DNA of 7,910 bases from Desulfovibrionaceae bacterium UBA3823 (GCA_002369295.1 DFDR01000250.1:672-8581); one strand, 5' to 3'; counted from the first letter of the stretch, positions 1 to 6,286 are shown. Numbers and translations: made by a program. The notes: generated by a model not told the origin, from the sequence alone.

Positions 1-363
1 CACCGGGGCGTCGATGCCCTCGTCCAGCGGAATGTCCTTCAGGCCGTGGCCCGAGGACGCGTCGTAGCCGGAGGGCTCGTCAGGCTCAAGGCCGGGCCCG
101 AAGGCATCGAAGAACTCGACGCCCTTCATGGCGGCGCCGTTCACCTCGAATTCGGGCAGCTGGCCTTTGCCATGCTGCGCGTAGAAGTCCTCCAGCTCGA
201 CGGTCGAGCCGTTGGCAAAACGGAAGAGCAGGCTGTCGGAGCCTTCGGGGCGCTCCATGGCGGCATGTTCGGGGGAAAAGTCAAGGACGATGCGCTTAAA
301 GGGCTCGCTTGGAACAACGACGTGCTCTCCGGCAGAGGGCTTTGCAAGCTTGATCGTGGGCAT
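1..363 (-). CDS. N-terminus of a giant RTX-type/LapA-like adhesin (partial, runs off the left edge)
   Basis: The ATG at 363-361 is preceded by GGGAG about 8 bases upstream, and the frame stays open for 121 codons to the window edge. The protein begins MPTIKLAKPSAGEHVVV and carries the element FRFANGSTVELEDFY at residues 47-61, then an acidic, proline- and glycine-rich linker. There is no Sec signal peptide. Short N-terminal blocks of this kind (a beta-rich 'F.F.DGS.VEL.DF' segment) are known at the start of very large Desulfovibrio and BapA/LapA-type adhesins, where the N-terminus acts as a retention plug in the type I secretion outer-membrane channel. The repeats and secretion signal would lie beyond the window, so the adhesin call is family-based inference. 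The strong terminator at 590-628 separates it from the metal genes, so it is probably a separate transcription unit. Confidence 0.7.
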   Translation of the reverse strand, partial: MPTIKLAKPSAGEHVVVPSEPFKRIVLDFSPEHAAMERPEGSDSLLFRFANGSTVELEDFYAQHGKGQLPEFEVNGAAMKGVEFFDAFGPGLEPDEPSGYDASSGHGLKDIPLDEGIDAPV

Positions 364-433
364 GGCGGTTACTCCCGTAGACGAGCAAGGCTGAATCGTG
401 GCTCATTCTGGCGCAGGCGCGCAGGCAAGGCTG

Positions 434-452
434 CCCGGCGGGGGACGCCGGG
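434..452 (-). promoter_or_regulatory. Hairpin in the adhesin 5' leader
   Basis: CCCGGCG (434-440) and CGCCGGG (446-452) form a perfect 7-bp stem with a 5-base loop. It lies between the presumed transcription start and the adhesin ATG, about 70 bases upstream of the ATG. No T-run follows on the minus strand, so it does not look like a terminator. It could be a stability or regulatory element. Confidence 0.35.
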
Positions 453-465
453 AACCCCTGGCTCT

Positions 466-495
466 TTTGTAACCCCCTCCCGAAGACTCCGTCAA
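466..495 (-). promoter_or_regulatory. Candidate sigma-70 promoter for the adhesin
   Basis: On the minus strand, TTGACG (495-490, five of six matches to the -35 consensus) is followed after 18 bases by TACAAA (471-466, four of six to the -10). It lies downstream of the operon terminator and about 95 bases upstream of the adhesin ATG. It was read by eye and is unproven. Confidence 0.4.
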
Positions 496-581
496 CGGCG
501 TTTGGCTTCGCGGCCGCCCTGTCCTGCGGCGCTGCCGGATCCCGGCCCTCCGGCGCAGGCCCGGCCACATGTCTGCAGACG

Positions 582-628
582 CAGCAAAAGGCGCATGCCG
601 CCGAAAACAAGCTCCAGCGGCATGCGCC
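582..628 (-). terminator. Rho-independent terminator of the ATPase-1 / HMA_2-like operon
   Basis: GGCGCATGCCGC (590-601) and GCGGCATGCGCC (617-628) form a perfect 12-bp stem with a 15-base loop. On the minus strand the stem is followed directly by TTTT (589-586 as AAAA on the plus strand). It begins about 70 bases after the stop codon of the HMA_2-like gene. The T-run is short but the stem is very strong. Confidence 0.75.
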
Positions 629-696
629 AGGACAGGGACAGGCAGCGCCAGAAGGCAGCCGGATTCCGGCTGTCTGGCCGCGGGAGGATCTGGCCG

Positions 697-975
697 TCAG
701 GCCTGGGCGTCGAGCCAGCGGCACCACTCGATGCCGCGGGCAACGAGTTCGTCTTTCGAGACAACAAGCGGGTCGTAGCGCACGAGGGCAGATCCGGCCA
801 GGACGTTGACCTCGACATCCTTCACGCCGGGGCGGGCCATGAGCATGCGCCGGCTCTCCTCGGCGGCCTCGCGGCGCCGAAGGGCGGGATGGCGCACGCG
901 CACGCGGCCTGGCACGAAGCTTGCGACATGGCTGGCGAAGCCCAGCCAGCTTGCGGATTCGGAAAGCTTGGACAT
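697..975 (-). CDS. Small HMA_2-like heavy-metal-associated domain protein without CxxC
   Basis: This encodes 92 residues from the ATG at 975-973 to TGA at 699-697. The core has the look of the HMA_2-type ferredoxin-like fold: VPGRVRVRHPAL at residues 21-32, then GVKDVEVNVLAGSALVRYD near residues 50-68. There is no CxxC and only one cysteine (C85), so it is unlikely to bind soft metals as CopZ does. It starts 8 bases after the ATPase-1 stop codon. The stop TAG overlaps its ribosome binding site (TAGGAG, 7 bases before ATG), so the two genes are very probably translationally coupled. The short hydrophobic stretch near residues 9-21 is too short and polar for a confident membrane segment. It may act as a detached regulatory or docking domain for the pump; that role is inference. 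Confidence 0.8.
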   Translation of the reverse strand: MSKLSESASWLGFASHVASFVPGRVRVRHPALRRREAAEESRRMLMARPGVKDVEVNVLAGSALVRYDPLVVSKDELVARGIEWCRWLDAQA

Positions 976-983
976 GGCGGCTC

Positions 984-3125
984 CTAGGCTTGGGCGCTCC
1001 CGGCCTCGCCGGGCCGGAGGTTTCTGCGCATGGCCCTGGCAGCCAGGGCCACGGTTGTCATGTTGTGCAGGAAGGCCGAGGCGGAGGGCGAGAGCAGCTG
1101 AAAGACTCCGCCGGCGAGGAAGAGGCTGTTGAAGAGCATGGTGCAGACGAAGTTGGACTGGATGCGGGCCATCACCCGCGTGCCCAGCAGCCTGGCCGTG
1201 ACGAGGCCCTCGAGGCTGGGGCGGGTCAAGAGGACGTTGGCGACGCCCCGTGCGAGATCGGTGCCGTCGCACATGGCAACGCCGACCGAGGCTGCGGAGA
1301 GCGCGGGGGCGTCGTTGACGCCGTCGCCGACCATGAGCACGCGGCGGCCCTCTGCCTCGAGGCCGGCAACCACGTCGGCCTTGTCCCCGGGGAGCACCTG
1401 GGCGCGGAATTCGGCGATGCCGAGGCGCTCCGCCACGGCCTTGGCCGTGCGCTCGTCGTCGCCTGTCATCATGACGATGCGCGAGATGCCCGTCTCCTTC
1501 AGGGTCTGAACCACCTGCCGGGCTTCGGGACGGGGCGGATCCTCGATGGCGAGAAGGCCGGCAGCCCTGCCGCCGACGGCGACGTAGAGCAGGGAGCGGC
1601 CAAGGGACGTCTGGGCGTCGATGGCCGAGGCCAGCGGAGAGAGATCCACGCCTTCGTCGCATTCAAGATAGTGGCGCGAGCCCACCACCACCTTGCGGCC
1701 GTGCAGCAGGGAGGCCACGCCATGGGCAACGACGTACTGGACCTCGCCGTGCTCCTCCGGATGGCCGAGCCCGCGCTCTTCGGCCGCGCGCACCACGGCG
1801 CGGGCCACGGGATGGGGAAAATGCTCCTCGAGACAGGCCATGGCGCGCAGCACGTCGCCAGGCTCAAAGCCCTCCGCGGGAACGACTTCGGCCACGCGGG
1901 GCTCGGCGTTCGTGAGCGTGCCGGTCTTGTCGCAGACCACGGTGTCGACGTCGCGCAGGGCCTCGAAGAAGCGGCCGCCCTTGACGACGACGCCGTTCTG
2001 GGCGCCCTCGCGCATGCCGGCGAGCACGGCCAGGGGCGTCGTGAGCTTGAGGGCGCAGGAGTAGTCGACGAGCAGAACCGAGGAGGCGCGCAGAATGTTG
2101 CGCGTGCAGAGCCACACGAGGCCGGCCAGGCCGAAGGTAAAGGGCACGGCCATGTCGGCCATGCGTTCGTAGCGGGCCTGGACGCCAGCCTTGAGCGACT
2201 CCGAGGCCTCGATGAAGGCCGCTATCTGCCTGAGCCTGGTCTCGCCCGCCACCTTGACGGTGCGTATCCTGAGCTCGCCCTCCTCGACCACGGTGCCGGC
2301 GAAGACCTCGTCGCCGCTGGCGCGGGGCACGCCGATGGGCTCGCCCGTCATGGACGCCTGGTTCACCACGGCCTCGCCCGACGCCACGACGCCGTCCACG
2401 GGAATGCTCGATCCCGCGCGCACGACGACCACGTCGCCTTCCCGGACCTCGCCGAGCCGGACAACGCGCTCGGTGCCGCCGGGTTCGGCAATCCAGACGG
2501 CATCGGCCGCAATGCTGAGGCTCTCGGCCAGCGAGGCGAGGGATTTCTGGCGCGTCCAGTCCTCCAGCTCGCCGCCGGCGGAAAGGAGCATGGTCAGGGT
2601 GCGGGCCGTGCGGAAGTCGCGGCGAAGCAGGCAGGTAGCCACGGCCGAGGCGTCCAGCACGGCAACGGAAAGCCTGCCCCTGGCCAGATCGGCAATGCCG
2701 TGCCAGATGCAGGGCGCTGCGTGCAGCAGGGCCATGCCGACGCTCCACCACAGGGGCATGAAGTTCCTGAGCAGGAAGAAGCGGCCAAGGGAGAAGGCCA
2801 CGCCGCCGGGACCGCTCGAAGAGGGCAGGACGCCAAGGCTCCAGCCGGGAGCTCTGCGTCCCTCGCCCAGTTCCCTGCCTGCGGCCGCGAGCCGGCGAAG
2901 GGCGGACAGGCGCGCCGCCCTGTCGCGGTAGAAGAAGAGCACGCTGCCTATGCGGGGGTTCACGCTCACGCCGAGGACGCCGTCGACGGCGTCCATGGCG
3001 CTGGCCAGCGTCTCGGCCTCGTCCATCGAGAGGCGTCTGCCGCTGCGGCAGCGCATGCGGCCCTGGCAGACGGTTTCGCCGTCTGAGAAGAGGCCCTCTA
3101 TCTCGTGCACTACGACAAAATCCAT
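984..3125 (-). CDS. P1B-type heavy-metal-translocating ATPase (ATPase-1), YSC-type membrane motif
   Basis: This is a 713-residue integral inner-membrane pump that would export a transition metal by ATP hydrolysis. Residues 1-85 form an HMA-like domain without CxxC (RMRCRSGRRLS, then GSVLFFYRD). The actuator motif TGE is at 260-262. The membrane metal site reads DYSCALKLTTP at 354-364, so the canonical CPC is replaced by Y355-S356-C357. The phosphorylation motif DKTGTLT starts at D399. The HP motif is 438-439, TGDD 554-557 and GDGVNDAP 600-607. The late helices carry N666 and HNMTT at 687-691. All catalytic elements are present. The start is set by AAGGA 8 bases before the ATG and by alignment with the paralogue's MGFVIVHE. 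An upstream in-frame extension to 3275 has no family support. The YSC/'SCALK' class includes pumps annotated as CtpC-like, but metal specificity cannot be assigned here. It is coupled to the HMA_2-like gene downstream. Confidence 0.93.
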   Translation of the reverse strand: MDFVVVHEIEGLFSDGETVCQGRMRCRSGRRLSMDEAETLASAMDAVDGVLGVSVNPRIGSVLFFYRDRAARLSALRRLAAAGRELGEGRRAPGWSLGVLPSSSGPGGVAFSLGRFFLLRNFMPLWWSVGMALLHAAPCIWHGIADLARGRLSVAVLDASAVATCLLRRDFRTARTLTMLLSAGGELEDWTRQKSLASLAESLSIAADAVWIAEPGGTERVVRLGEVREGDVVVVRAGSSIPVDGVVASGEAVVNQASMTGEPIGVPRASGDEVFAGTVVEEGELRIRTVKVAGETRLRQIAAFIEASESLKAGVQARYERMADMAVPFTFGLAGLVWLCTRNILRASSVLLVDYSCALKLTTPLAVLAGMREGAQNGVVVKGGRFFEALRDVDTVVCDKTGTLTNAEPRVAEVVPAEGFEPGDVLRAMACLEEHFPHPVARAVVRAAEERGLGHPEEHGEVQYVVAHGVASLLHGRKVVVGSRHYLECDEGVDLSPLASAIDAQTSLGRSLLYVAVGGRAAGLLAIEDPPRPEARQVVQTLKETGISRIVMMTGDDERTAKAVAERLGIAEFRAQVLPGDKADVVAGLEAEGRRVLMVGDGVNDAPALSAASVGVAMCDGTDLARGVANVLLTRPSLEGLVTARLLGTRVMARIQSNFVCTMLFNSLFLAGGVFQLLSPSASAFLHNMTTVALAARAMRRNLRPGEAGSAQA
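1792..1826. repeat. 35-bp direct repeat, copy 1 (within ATPase-1)
   Basis: This segment encodes the HP-motif region and is identical base for base to 4856-4890 in ATPase-2, in the same orientation about 3.06 kb away. It reflects paralogy or gene conversion rather than a mobile element. Confidence 0.85.
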
Positions 3126-3372
3126 GTCACGGATCCTTATCAGCGGGCGAAGGGACGCGAACGGCCCGGCGCACGCCTTTTCAAGGCTGAAAGGGGTGAA
3201 GAAGCAAGCGCGCCGCGAAAGCACGCGGGCGCAGGCCAGGCAGAGGCGGAGGCAGAAAAAAGGCGCCGCCCTCAACTGCCCCCCTTGCTCCCGGGACCGG
3301 AAACCGGCTCCGGAAGGCTGCGGAGGCTGGCTGCGCTTTCCAGATCGGCCTCATTGGCTTGCCTTGCCCGCA

Positions 3373-3400
3373 AGCCTACGCCATTGGCTGGCGAAGTCAA
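3373..3400 (-). promoter_or_regulatory. Candidate promoter for ATPase-1
   Basis: On the minus strand, TTGACT (3400-3395, five of six) is followed after 16 bases by TAGGCT (3378-3373, three of six). This would give a leader of about 240 bases. The -10 is poor, so the call is tentative. Confidence 0.28.
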
Positions 3401-3461
3401 GAAAGAGAAAACCATTTTCAATTACTGTTGTTCTGAAAACCCGCGAACCACGGGTCCCGCG

Positions 3462-3491
3462 CTTTGCCATTTGCCGGCAAATGTGCCAAAG
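3462..3491. promoter_or_regulatory. Palindromic operator candidate between the divergent genes
   Basis: The 16-mer CATTTGCCGGCAAATG at 3468-3483 is a perfect palindrome. Flanking CTTTG (3462-3466) and CAAAG (3487-3491) extend the dyad with small bulges. It has no loop, so it is more likely a dimeric repressor or activator site than an RNA hairpin. It lies about 85 bases before the small plus-strand gene and about 340 bases before ATPase-1. It does not match regulator sites I know well (Fur, Zur, MerR-type, Rex). Confidence 0.5.
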
Positions 3492-3503
3492 AGAAGGCAA
3501 CAT

Positions 3504-3556
3504 CCCTGCCGCCGGGAGCACGGCGGCGCAGAAGGCAGGGGCAGAAGCGCCCTGCC
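3504..3556 (+). promoter_or_regulatory. Leader with mutually exclusive hairpin arms before the small membrane gene
   Basis: CCCTGCC (3504-3510), GGCAGGG (3534-3540) and CCCTGCC (3550-3556) allow the middle arm to pair with either flank. The downstream hairpin has a 9-base loop and ends one base before AAGGAG (3558-3563), the ribosome binding site. The upstream pairing encloses an additional GCCG/CGGC helix (3511-3514 / 3521-3524). No T-run is present, so if it is a switch it would act on translation or on stability rather than by intrinsic termination. Confidence 0.35.
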
Positions 3557-3569
3557 GAAGGAGCACCCC

Positions 3570-3842
3570 ATGCAGACAGTTGAAGACGCCATCGCCGAAG
3601 CCGAGGCCAACGGCGACGCCCTTGCCGTCCAGTCCGCCGTTCCTGCCGGAACGCCTCCTGCCCGGCTTCGCAGGCCGGCCTGCGTGTTCGGCATGAAGCC
3701 TGCAAACGCAGGCCTGCTCGCCCTCGCCGCGGCCTGCCTCGCGACGGGCTTTTGCGGGGGCAAGCACGCCCACGCCGCCATCGGCCTTGCCTTGACCGCA
3801 GGCCTCGGCTGGCACGTCTGGAAGCGCCGCCGGGCGCTGTAG
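3570..3842 (+). CDS. Small histidine-containing membrane protein, unknown function
   Basis: This is the only convincing plus-strand gene: 90 residues from ATG 3570-3572 to TAG 3840-3842. AAGGAG lies 6 bases before the ATG and decides the start, because the frame is open further upstream without a good site. Residues 1-35 are soluble and begin MQTVEDAIAEAEANGDAL. Two hydrophobic segments follow, about 46-62 (NAGLLALAAACLATGFC) and 68-84, joined by the short loop GGKHAHA. The protein ends in a basic WHVWKRRR. H66, H68 and H82 and cysteines C38, C56 and C62 could bind metal or haem; this is speculation from composition. The basic C-terminus suggests a cytoplasmic end. I do not recognise the family. 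It is divergent from ATPase-1 and convergent with ATPase-2, which suggests a role in the same metal system. Confidence 0.75.
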   Translation: MQTVEDAIAEAEANGDALAVQSAVPAGTPPARLRRPACVFGMKPANAGLLALAAACLATGFCGGKHAHAAIGLALTAGLGWHVWKRRRAL

Positions 3843-3869
3843 GCCCAGTTCAGCAACGCTTGTTCTCGC

Positions 3870-3907
3870 AAGGGCCGGGAACGCCTGCGGGCGCTCGCGG
3901 CCCTTTG
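3870..3907. terminator. Possible bidirectional terminator between convergent genes
   Basis: AAGGGCCG (3870-3877) pairs perfectly with CGGCCCTT (3898-3905). Inside it a second small helix, CGCC (3882-3885) with GGCG (3890-3893), can form. It lies 27 bases after the stop of the plus-strand gene and about 80 bases beyond the ATPase-2 stop. T-runs are weak on both strands (TTT on the plus strand), so efficiency is uncertain. Confidence 0.4.
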
Positions 3908-3987
3908 ATCCCGCCTGCCCGGCGGCCTGCGCCGAAAGCCTGGCGAAGGCCGGCATGGAAGGCAGGCCGCTTTTCCGCGGCGCCGGC

Positions 3988-6189
3988 TCAGGCCTGGCGC
4001 AGGGAAGAAGCAGCCAGCCCGGAACGGCCCGCTTCCTTGAAGCGCTGAGATTCCAGGGCGTACATGACGTCGCTGTCCTTCAGATTCCTGCCAAGGGAGC
4101 GCAGGGAGAGCACGAGCGTGCCCAGGCTGTGGAGGAAGCCTGCGAGGGCGGGAGAGAGGAGTCCTCCTGCGCCGCCGGCGGCGATGGCGCTGTTGAGGAG
4201 CATGAGGGCGAAGATGCTGCGCCTGACGCGCTCAAGCACGCGGCCGCCCAGCAGCTTGGCGGTGATGAGGCCCCTGAGGGAGCCGTTGGAGAGCACGACG
4301 CCGGCCGCGCCCTGGGCGAGCGCCGCGCCATCCTGCATGGCGACGCCCACATGGGAGGCCGCAAGCGCCGGCGCATCGTTGATGCCGTCGCCCACCATGA
4401 GCACATGCCGGCCCTCGCGCACGAGTTCCGCAACTATGGCGCCCTTCTCCTCGGGCGGGACTTCGGCCCGCCATTCCCCGATGCCGAGGCGCTCTGCCAT
4501 GCGCCTCGCCGTGCGCTCGTCGTCGCCCGTAATCATGAGAATGCGGCCGACGCCGGCCCGGCGCAGGGCCTGAATGACTTCGCGGGCCTCCTGGCGCGGG
4601 GGATCCTCCATGGCGATCATGCCGGCTGCGCGGCCGCCCACGGCAACAAAGACGAGCTGGCGGCCGAGGGCCGTCTGGCGCTCGGCGACTTCCTCCAGCG
4701 GAGAGAGATCCACGCCCTCGTCGGTCTCCACGAAGTGGCGGCTGCCAACGACAATCTCCTCCCCGTGCATGAGGGAGAGCACGCCGTGAGCGACGATGTA
4801 CTGCACCTCGCCGTGCTCTTCGGGATGCTCGAGACCAAGCTCGCTGGCAGCCTTGACCACGGCGCGGGCCACGGGATGGGGAAAATGCTCTTCGAGGCAG
4901 GCCATGTCGCGGAGCAGCCGCGCCCTGTCGAAGCCGGGCGCGGGCACGAGCTCGGCAAGGGAAGGCGCCGAAGCCGTGAGGGTGCCGGTCTTGTCAAAGA
5001 CCACGGTGTCGATGTCGCCGAGCTTTTCGAAGCATCCGCCCGTGCGGACGGCAACGCCGTGCTCGGCGGCCTCGCGCAGGGCGGCCAGCCCGGCCATCGG
5101 CCCGGCGAGCCTGCGCACGCAGGCCAGATTGACGGCAAGCACCGTCAAGGCGCTGGCAAGACTCCTGGTGCACATCCAGACCAGTCCGGCGAGGCAGACG
5201 ACAAAGGGACAGGCCAGCCTGCGGAAGCGCCCGCCCGGCGCATCGCCGGCAAGGGCCGGCAGCGCGGCGCCTGAGCCGATGCGGCTCAGGCGCGTTGCCG
5301 GACCGAGGGCGGCAGCCCTGACATAGAGGGTGCCGTCAGCCACGGCGCAGCCGGCATAGACCTCGTGGCCTGGCAGGGTGTGCACCCCGGCGGGGGTGCC
5401 GAAAAGCGCCGACCTGTCGACGACGCCCTCGCCGTCCACCACGACGCCGTCGCAGGGGATGGCGCAGCCGGCGCGGACGACGAGCACCTCGCCGGGAACG
5501 ACCTCGCCAAGACGCCGGGAGACATGCTTGCCGGAAGGTTCGCGCACCCAGACGGCCAAGTCTTCAGGGAGCAGCCCCCTGCGCAGCGGTTCGAGCGGAT
5601 TTTTCCGCGTCCAGCGTTCGAGCCGCTCGGCCATGCCGAAGAGGATGCCAAGCGTGCGCGCGGCGCCGAAGGCGCCCATGGCAAGGCAGAAGATCAGGGC
5701 GGCCGCGTCGAGGACGCCGGCCCAGCCCCGGCCTTCCTGGAGATCCCTGAAGCCCTTGGCGACGAAGGGGCACGCGTGCCTGACGGCATTGACGGCGGCA
5801 AGCCAGCGCGGAACGAAGGGCTTGAGCAGAAAGTAGCGCACCAGCGCCGTGAAGGCCGCCGAAGCCGGACTGCCGGGTCCGGAAGAGCCGGAGTTCCTGG
5901 CCCTGGCAAGGCTTTCCTGACGGCTGCGCTCGAGAGCGCGTCCCGCGCATGCCAGACGCCTCAGGGCGGCAAGGCGACATGACGCGTCTTCATAGAAAAA
6001 GAGAACGCTGCCGGCGCTCCTGCCGGCGGAGGCCACGTGCACCCCGGCGGCCGAAGCGAGATCGCGGACGAGCGCCTCGGCCTCGCCGGCACTCAGCCTG
6101 AGTCCGCAGCGCACGCGCATGCGGCCGGCGCATGCGGTGCCGTCCACATCGAAGCATCCATGCAGTTCGTGTACAATGACAAAGCCCAC
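3988..6189 (-). CDS. P1B-type ATPase paralogue with degenerate actuator motif (ATPase-2)
   Basis: This 733-residue paralogue of ATPase-1 starts at GTG 6189-6187. AAGGGGAGG lies 8 bases upstream, and the resulting MGFVIVHELHG matches ATPase-1's MDFVVVHEIEG. An earlier in-frame GTG at 6252 falls at the predicted transcript start and is rejected. Residues 1-85 are an HMA-like domain without CxxC. The nucleotide-binding and phosphorylation domains are intact: DKTGTLT at D399, HP at 438-439, TGDD 554-557 and GDGINDAP 600-607. The actuator domain is altered: ATPase-1's SMTGEP is ALFGTP here (261-266), so the TGE glutamate is replaced by T265. The following linker is about 3 residues shorter and loses ATPase-1's ER.AD pattern. 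The membrane motif is NLACVRRLAGP (354-364), keeping only the cysteine C357 and proline P364. A late-helix N688 is also replaced by serine. The reading frame is unbroken, so this is not a simple pseudogene. It may be a sensor, partner or decaying pump. Confidence 0.9.
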   Translation of the reverse strand: MGFVIVHELHGCFDVDGTACAGRMRVRCGLRLSAGEAEALVRDLASAAGVHVASAGRSAGSVLFFYEDASCRLAALRRLACAGRALERSRQESLARARNSGSSGPGSPASAAFTALVRYFLLKPFVPRWLAAVNAVRHACPFVAKGFRDLQEGRGWAGVLDAAALIFCLAMGAFGAARTLGILFGMAERLERWTRKNPLEPLRRGLLPEDLAVWVREPSGKHVSRRLGEVVPGEVLVVRAGCAIPCDGVVVDGEGVVDRSALFGTPAGVHTLPGHEVYAGCAVADGTLYVRAAALGPATRLSRIGSGAALPALAGDAPGGRFRRLACPFVVCLAGLVWMCTRSLASALTVLAVNLACVRRLAGPMAGLAALREAAEHGVAVRTGGCFEKLGDIDTVVFDKTGTLTASAPSLAELVPAPGFDRARLLRDMACLEEHFPHPVARAVVKAASELGLEHPEEHGEVQYIVAHGVLSLMHGEEIVVGSRHFVETDEGVDLSPLEEVAERQTALGRQLVFVAVGGRAAGMIAMEDPPRQEAREVIQALRRAGVGRILMITGDDERTARRMAERLGIGEWRAEVPPEEKGAIVAELVREGRHVLMVGDGINDAPALAASHVGVAMQDGAALAQGAAGVVLSNGSLRGLITAKLLGGRVLERVRRSIFALMLLNSAIAAGGAGGLLSPALAGFLHSLGTLVLSLRSLGRNLKDSDVMYALESQRFKEAGRSGLAASSLRQA
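4856..4890. repeat. 35-bp direct repeat, copy 2 (within ATPase-2)
   Basis: This segment is identical to 1792-1826 and encodes the HP-motif region of the paralogue. Recombination between the two copies would delete about 3.06 kb, including the small plus-strand gene, and leave a hybrid pump. Confidence 0.85.
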
Positions 6190-6258
6190 GGCCAAGCCCT
6201 CCCCTTGCGCAGCCAGCGTGGCGAAAAAGGACAGCTGCGCTCGTTGCACCACGGGGAG

Positions 6259-6286
6259 AGCATAGCGATCTTCAGGCTGAGATCAA
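6259..6286 (-). promoter_or_regulatory. Candidate promoter for ATPase-2
   Basis: On the minus strand, TTGATC (6286-6281, four of six) is followed after 16 bases by TATGCT (6264-6259, four of six). A start near 6252 would give a leader of about 60 bases, consistent with translation from GTG 6189. Confidence 0.45.

Larger units (their letters stand above)
364..696. other. Intergenic region between the HMA_2-like gene and the adhesin gene
   Basis: These 333 bases hold no credible gene. They contain the terminator of the upstream minus-strand operon (590-628), a promoter-like pair for the adhesin (466-495), and a short perfect hairpin in the presumed adhesin leader (434-452). Confidence 0.6.
3126..3569. 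other. Divergent intergenic region between ATPase-1 and the small plus-strand gene
   Basis: These 444 bases separate two divergently transcribed starts. They contain a minus-strand promoter-like pair (3373-3400), an AT-rich stretch (about 3400-3440) with TTTTCA and TGAAAA in inverted orientation, a 16-bp palindrome (3468-3483), and competing hairpin arms (3504-3556) just before the plus-strand ribosome binding site. An inverted repeat GGCTTG (3356-3361) / CAAGCC (3371-3376) is also present. No further gene is apparent. Confidence 0.55.

Noticed and set aside
921..3086. Very long plus-strand open frame (721 codons) opposite ATPase-1
   Set aside because: It lies antisense to a full P1B ATPase with all motifs. 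Its composition is rich in H, G, A and E, typical of a GC-rich shadow frame, and it has no recognisable domain.
3256..3267. TTTTTT after GGCGCC on the minus strand, as an attenuator in the ATPase-1 leader
   Set aside because: No adequate stem could be found before the T-run; only a short self-complementary GGCGCC is present.
3126..3275. N-terminal extension of ATPase-1 (50 extra residues, cysteine- and arginine-rich)
   Set aside because: The extension has no counterpart in the paralogue, and the ATG at 3125 has its own ribosome binding site.
3462..3491. Sigma-54 promoter reading of TGGCAC near the palindrome
   Set aside because: The spacing to TTGC does not fit the -24/-12 consensus.
3955..5274. 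Long plus-strand open frame (439 codons) opposite ATPase-2
   Set aside because: It has the same shadow composition, antisense to a gene with clear catalytic motifs.
5380..5430. A frameshift as the explanation for the missing TGE in ATPase-2
   Set aside because: Flanking residues align one-to-one with ATPase-1 (VNQAS.TGEPIGV against VDRSA.FGTPAGV) and the frame is continuous, so this is substitution and not an indel.
6190..6252. Upstream GTG start at 6252 for ATPase-2
   Set aside because: It has no good ribosome binding site and lies at the predicted transcript start. GTG 6189 has AAGGGGAGG at 8 bases and matches the paralogue's N-terminus.
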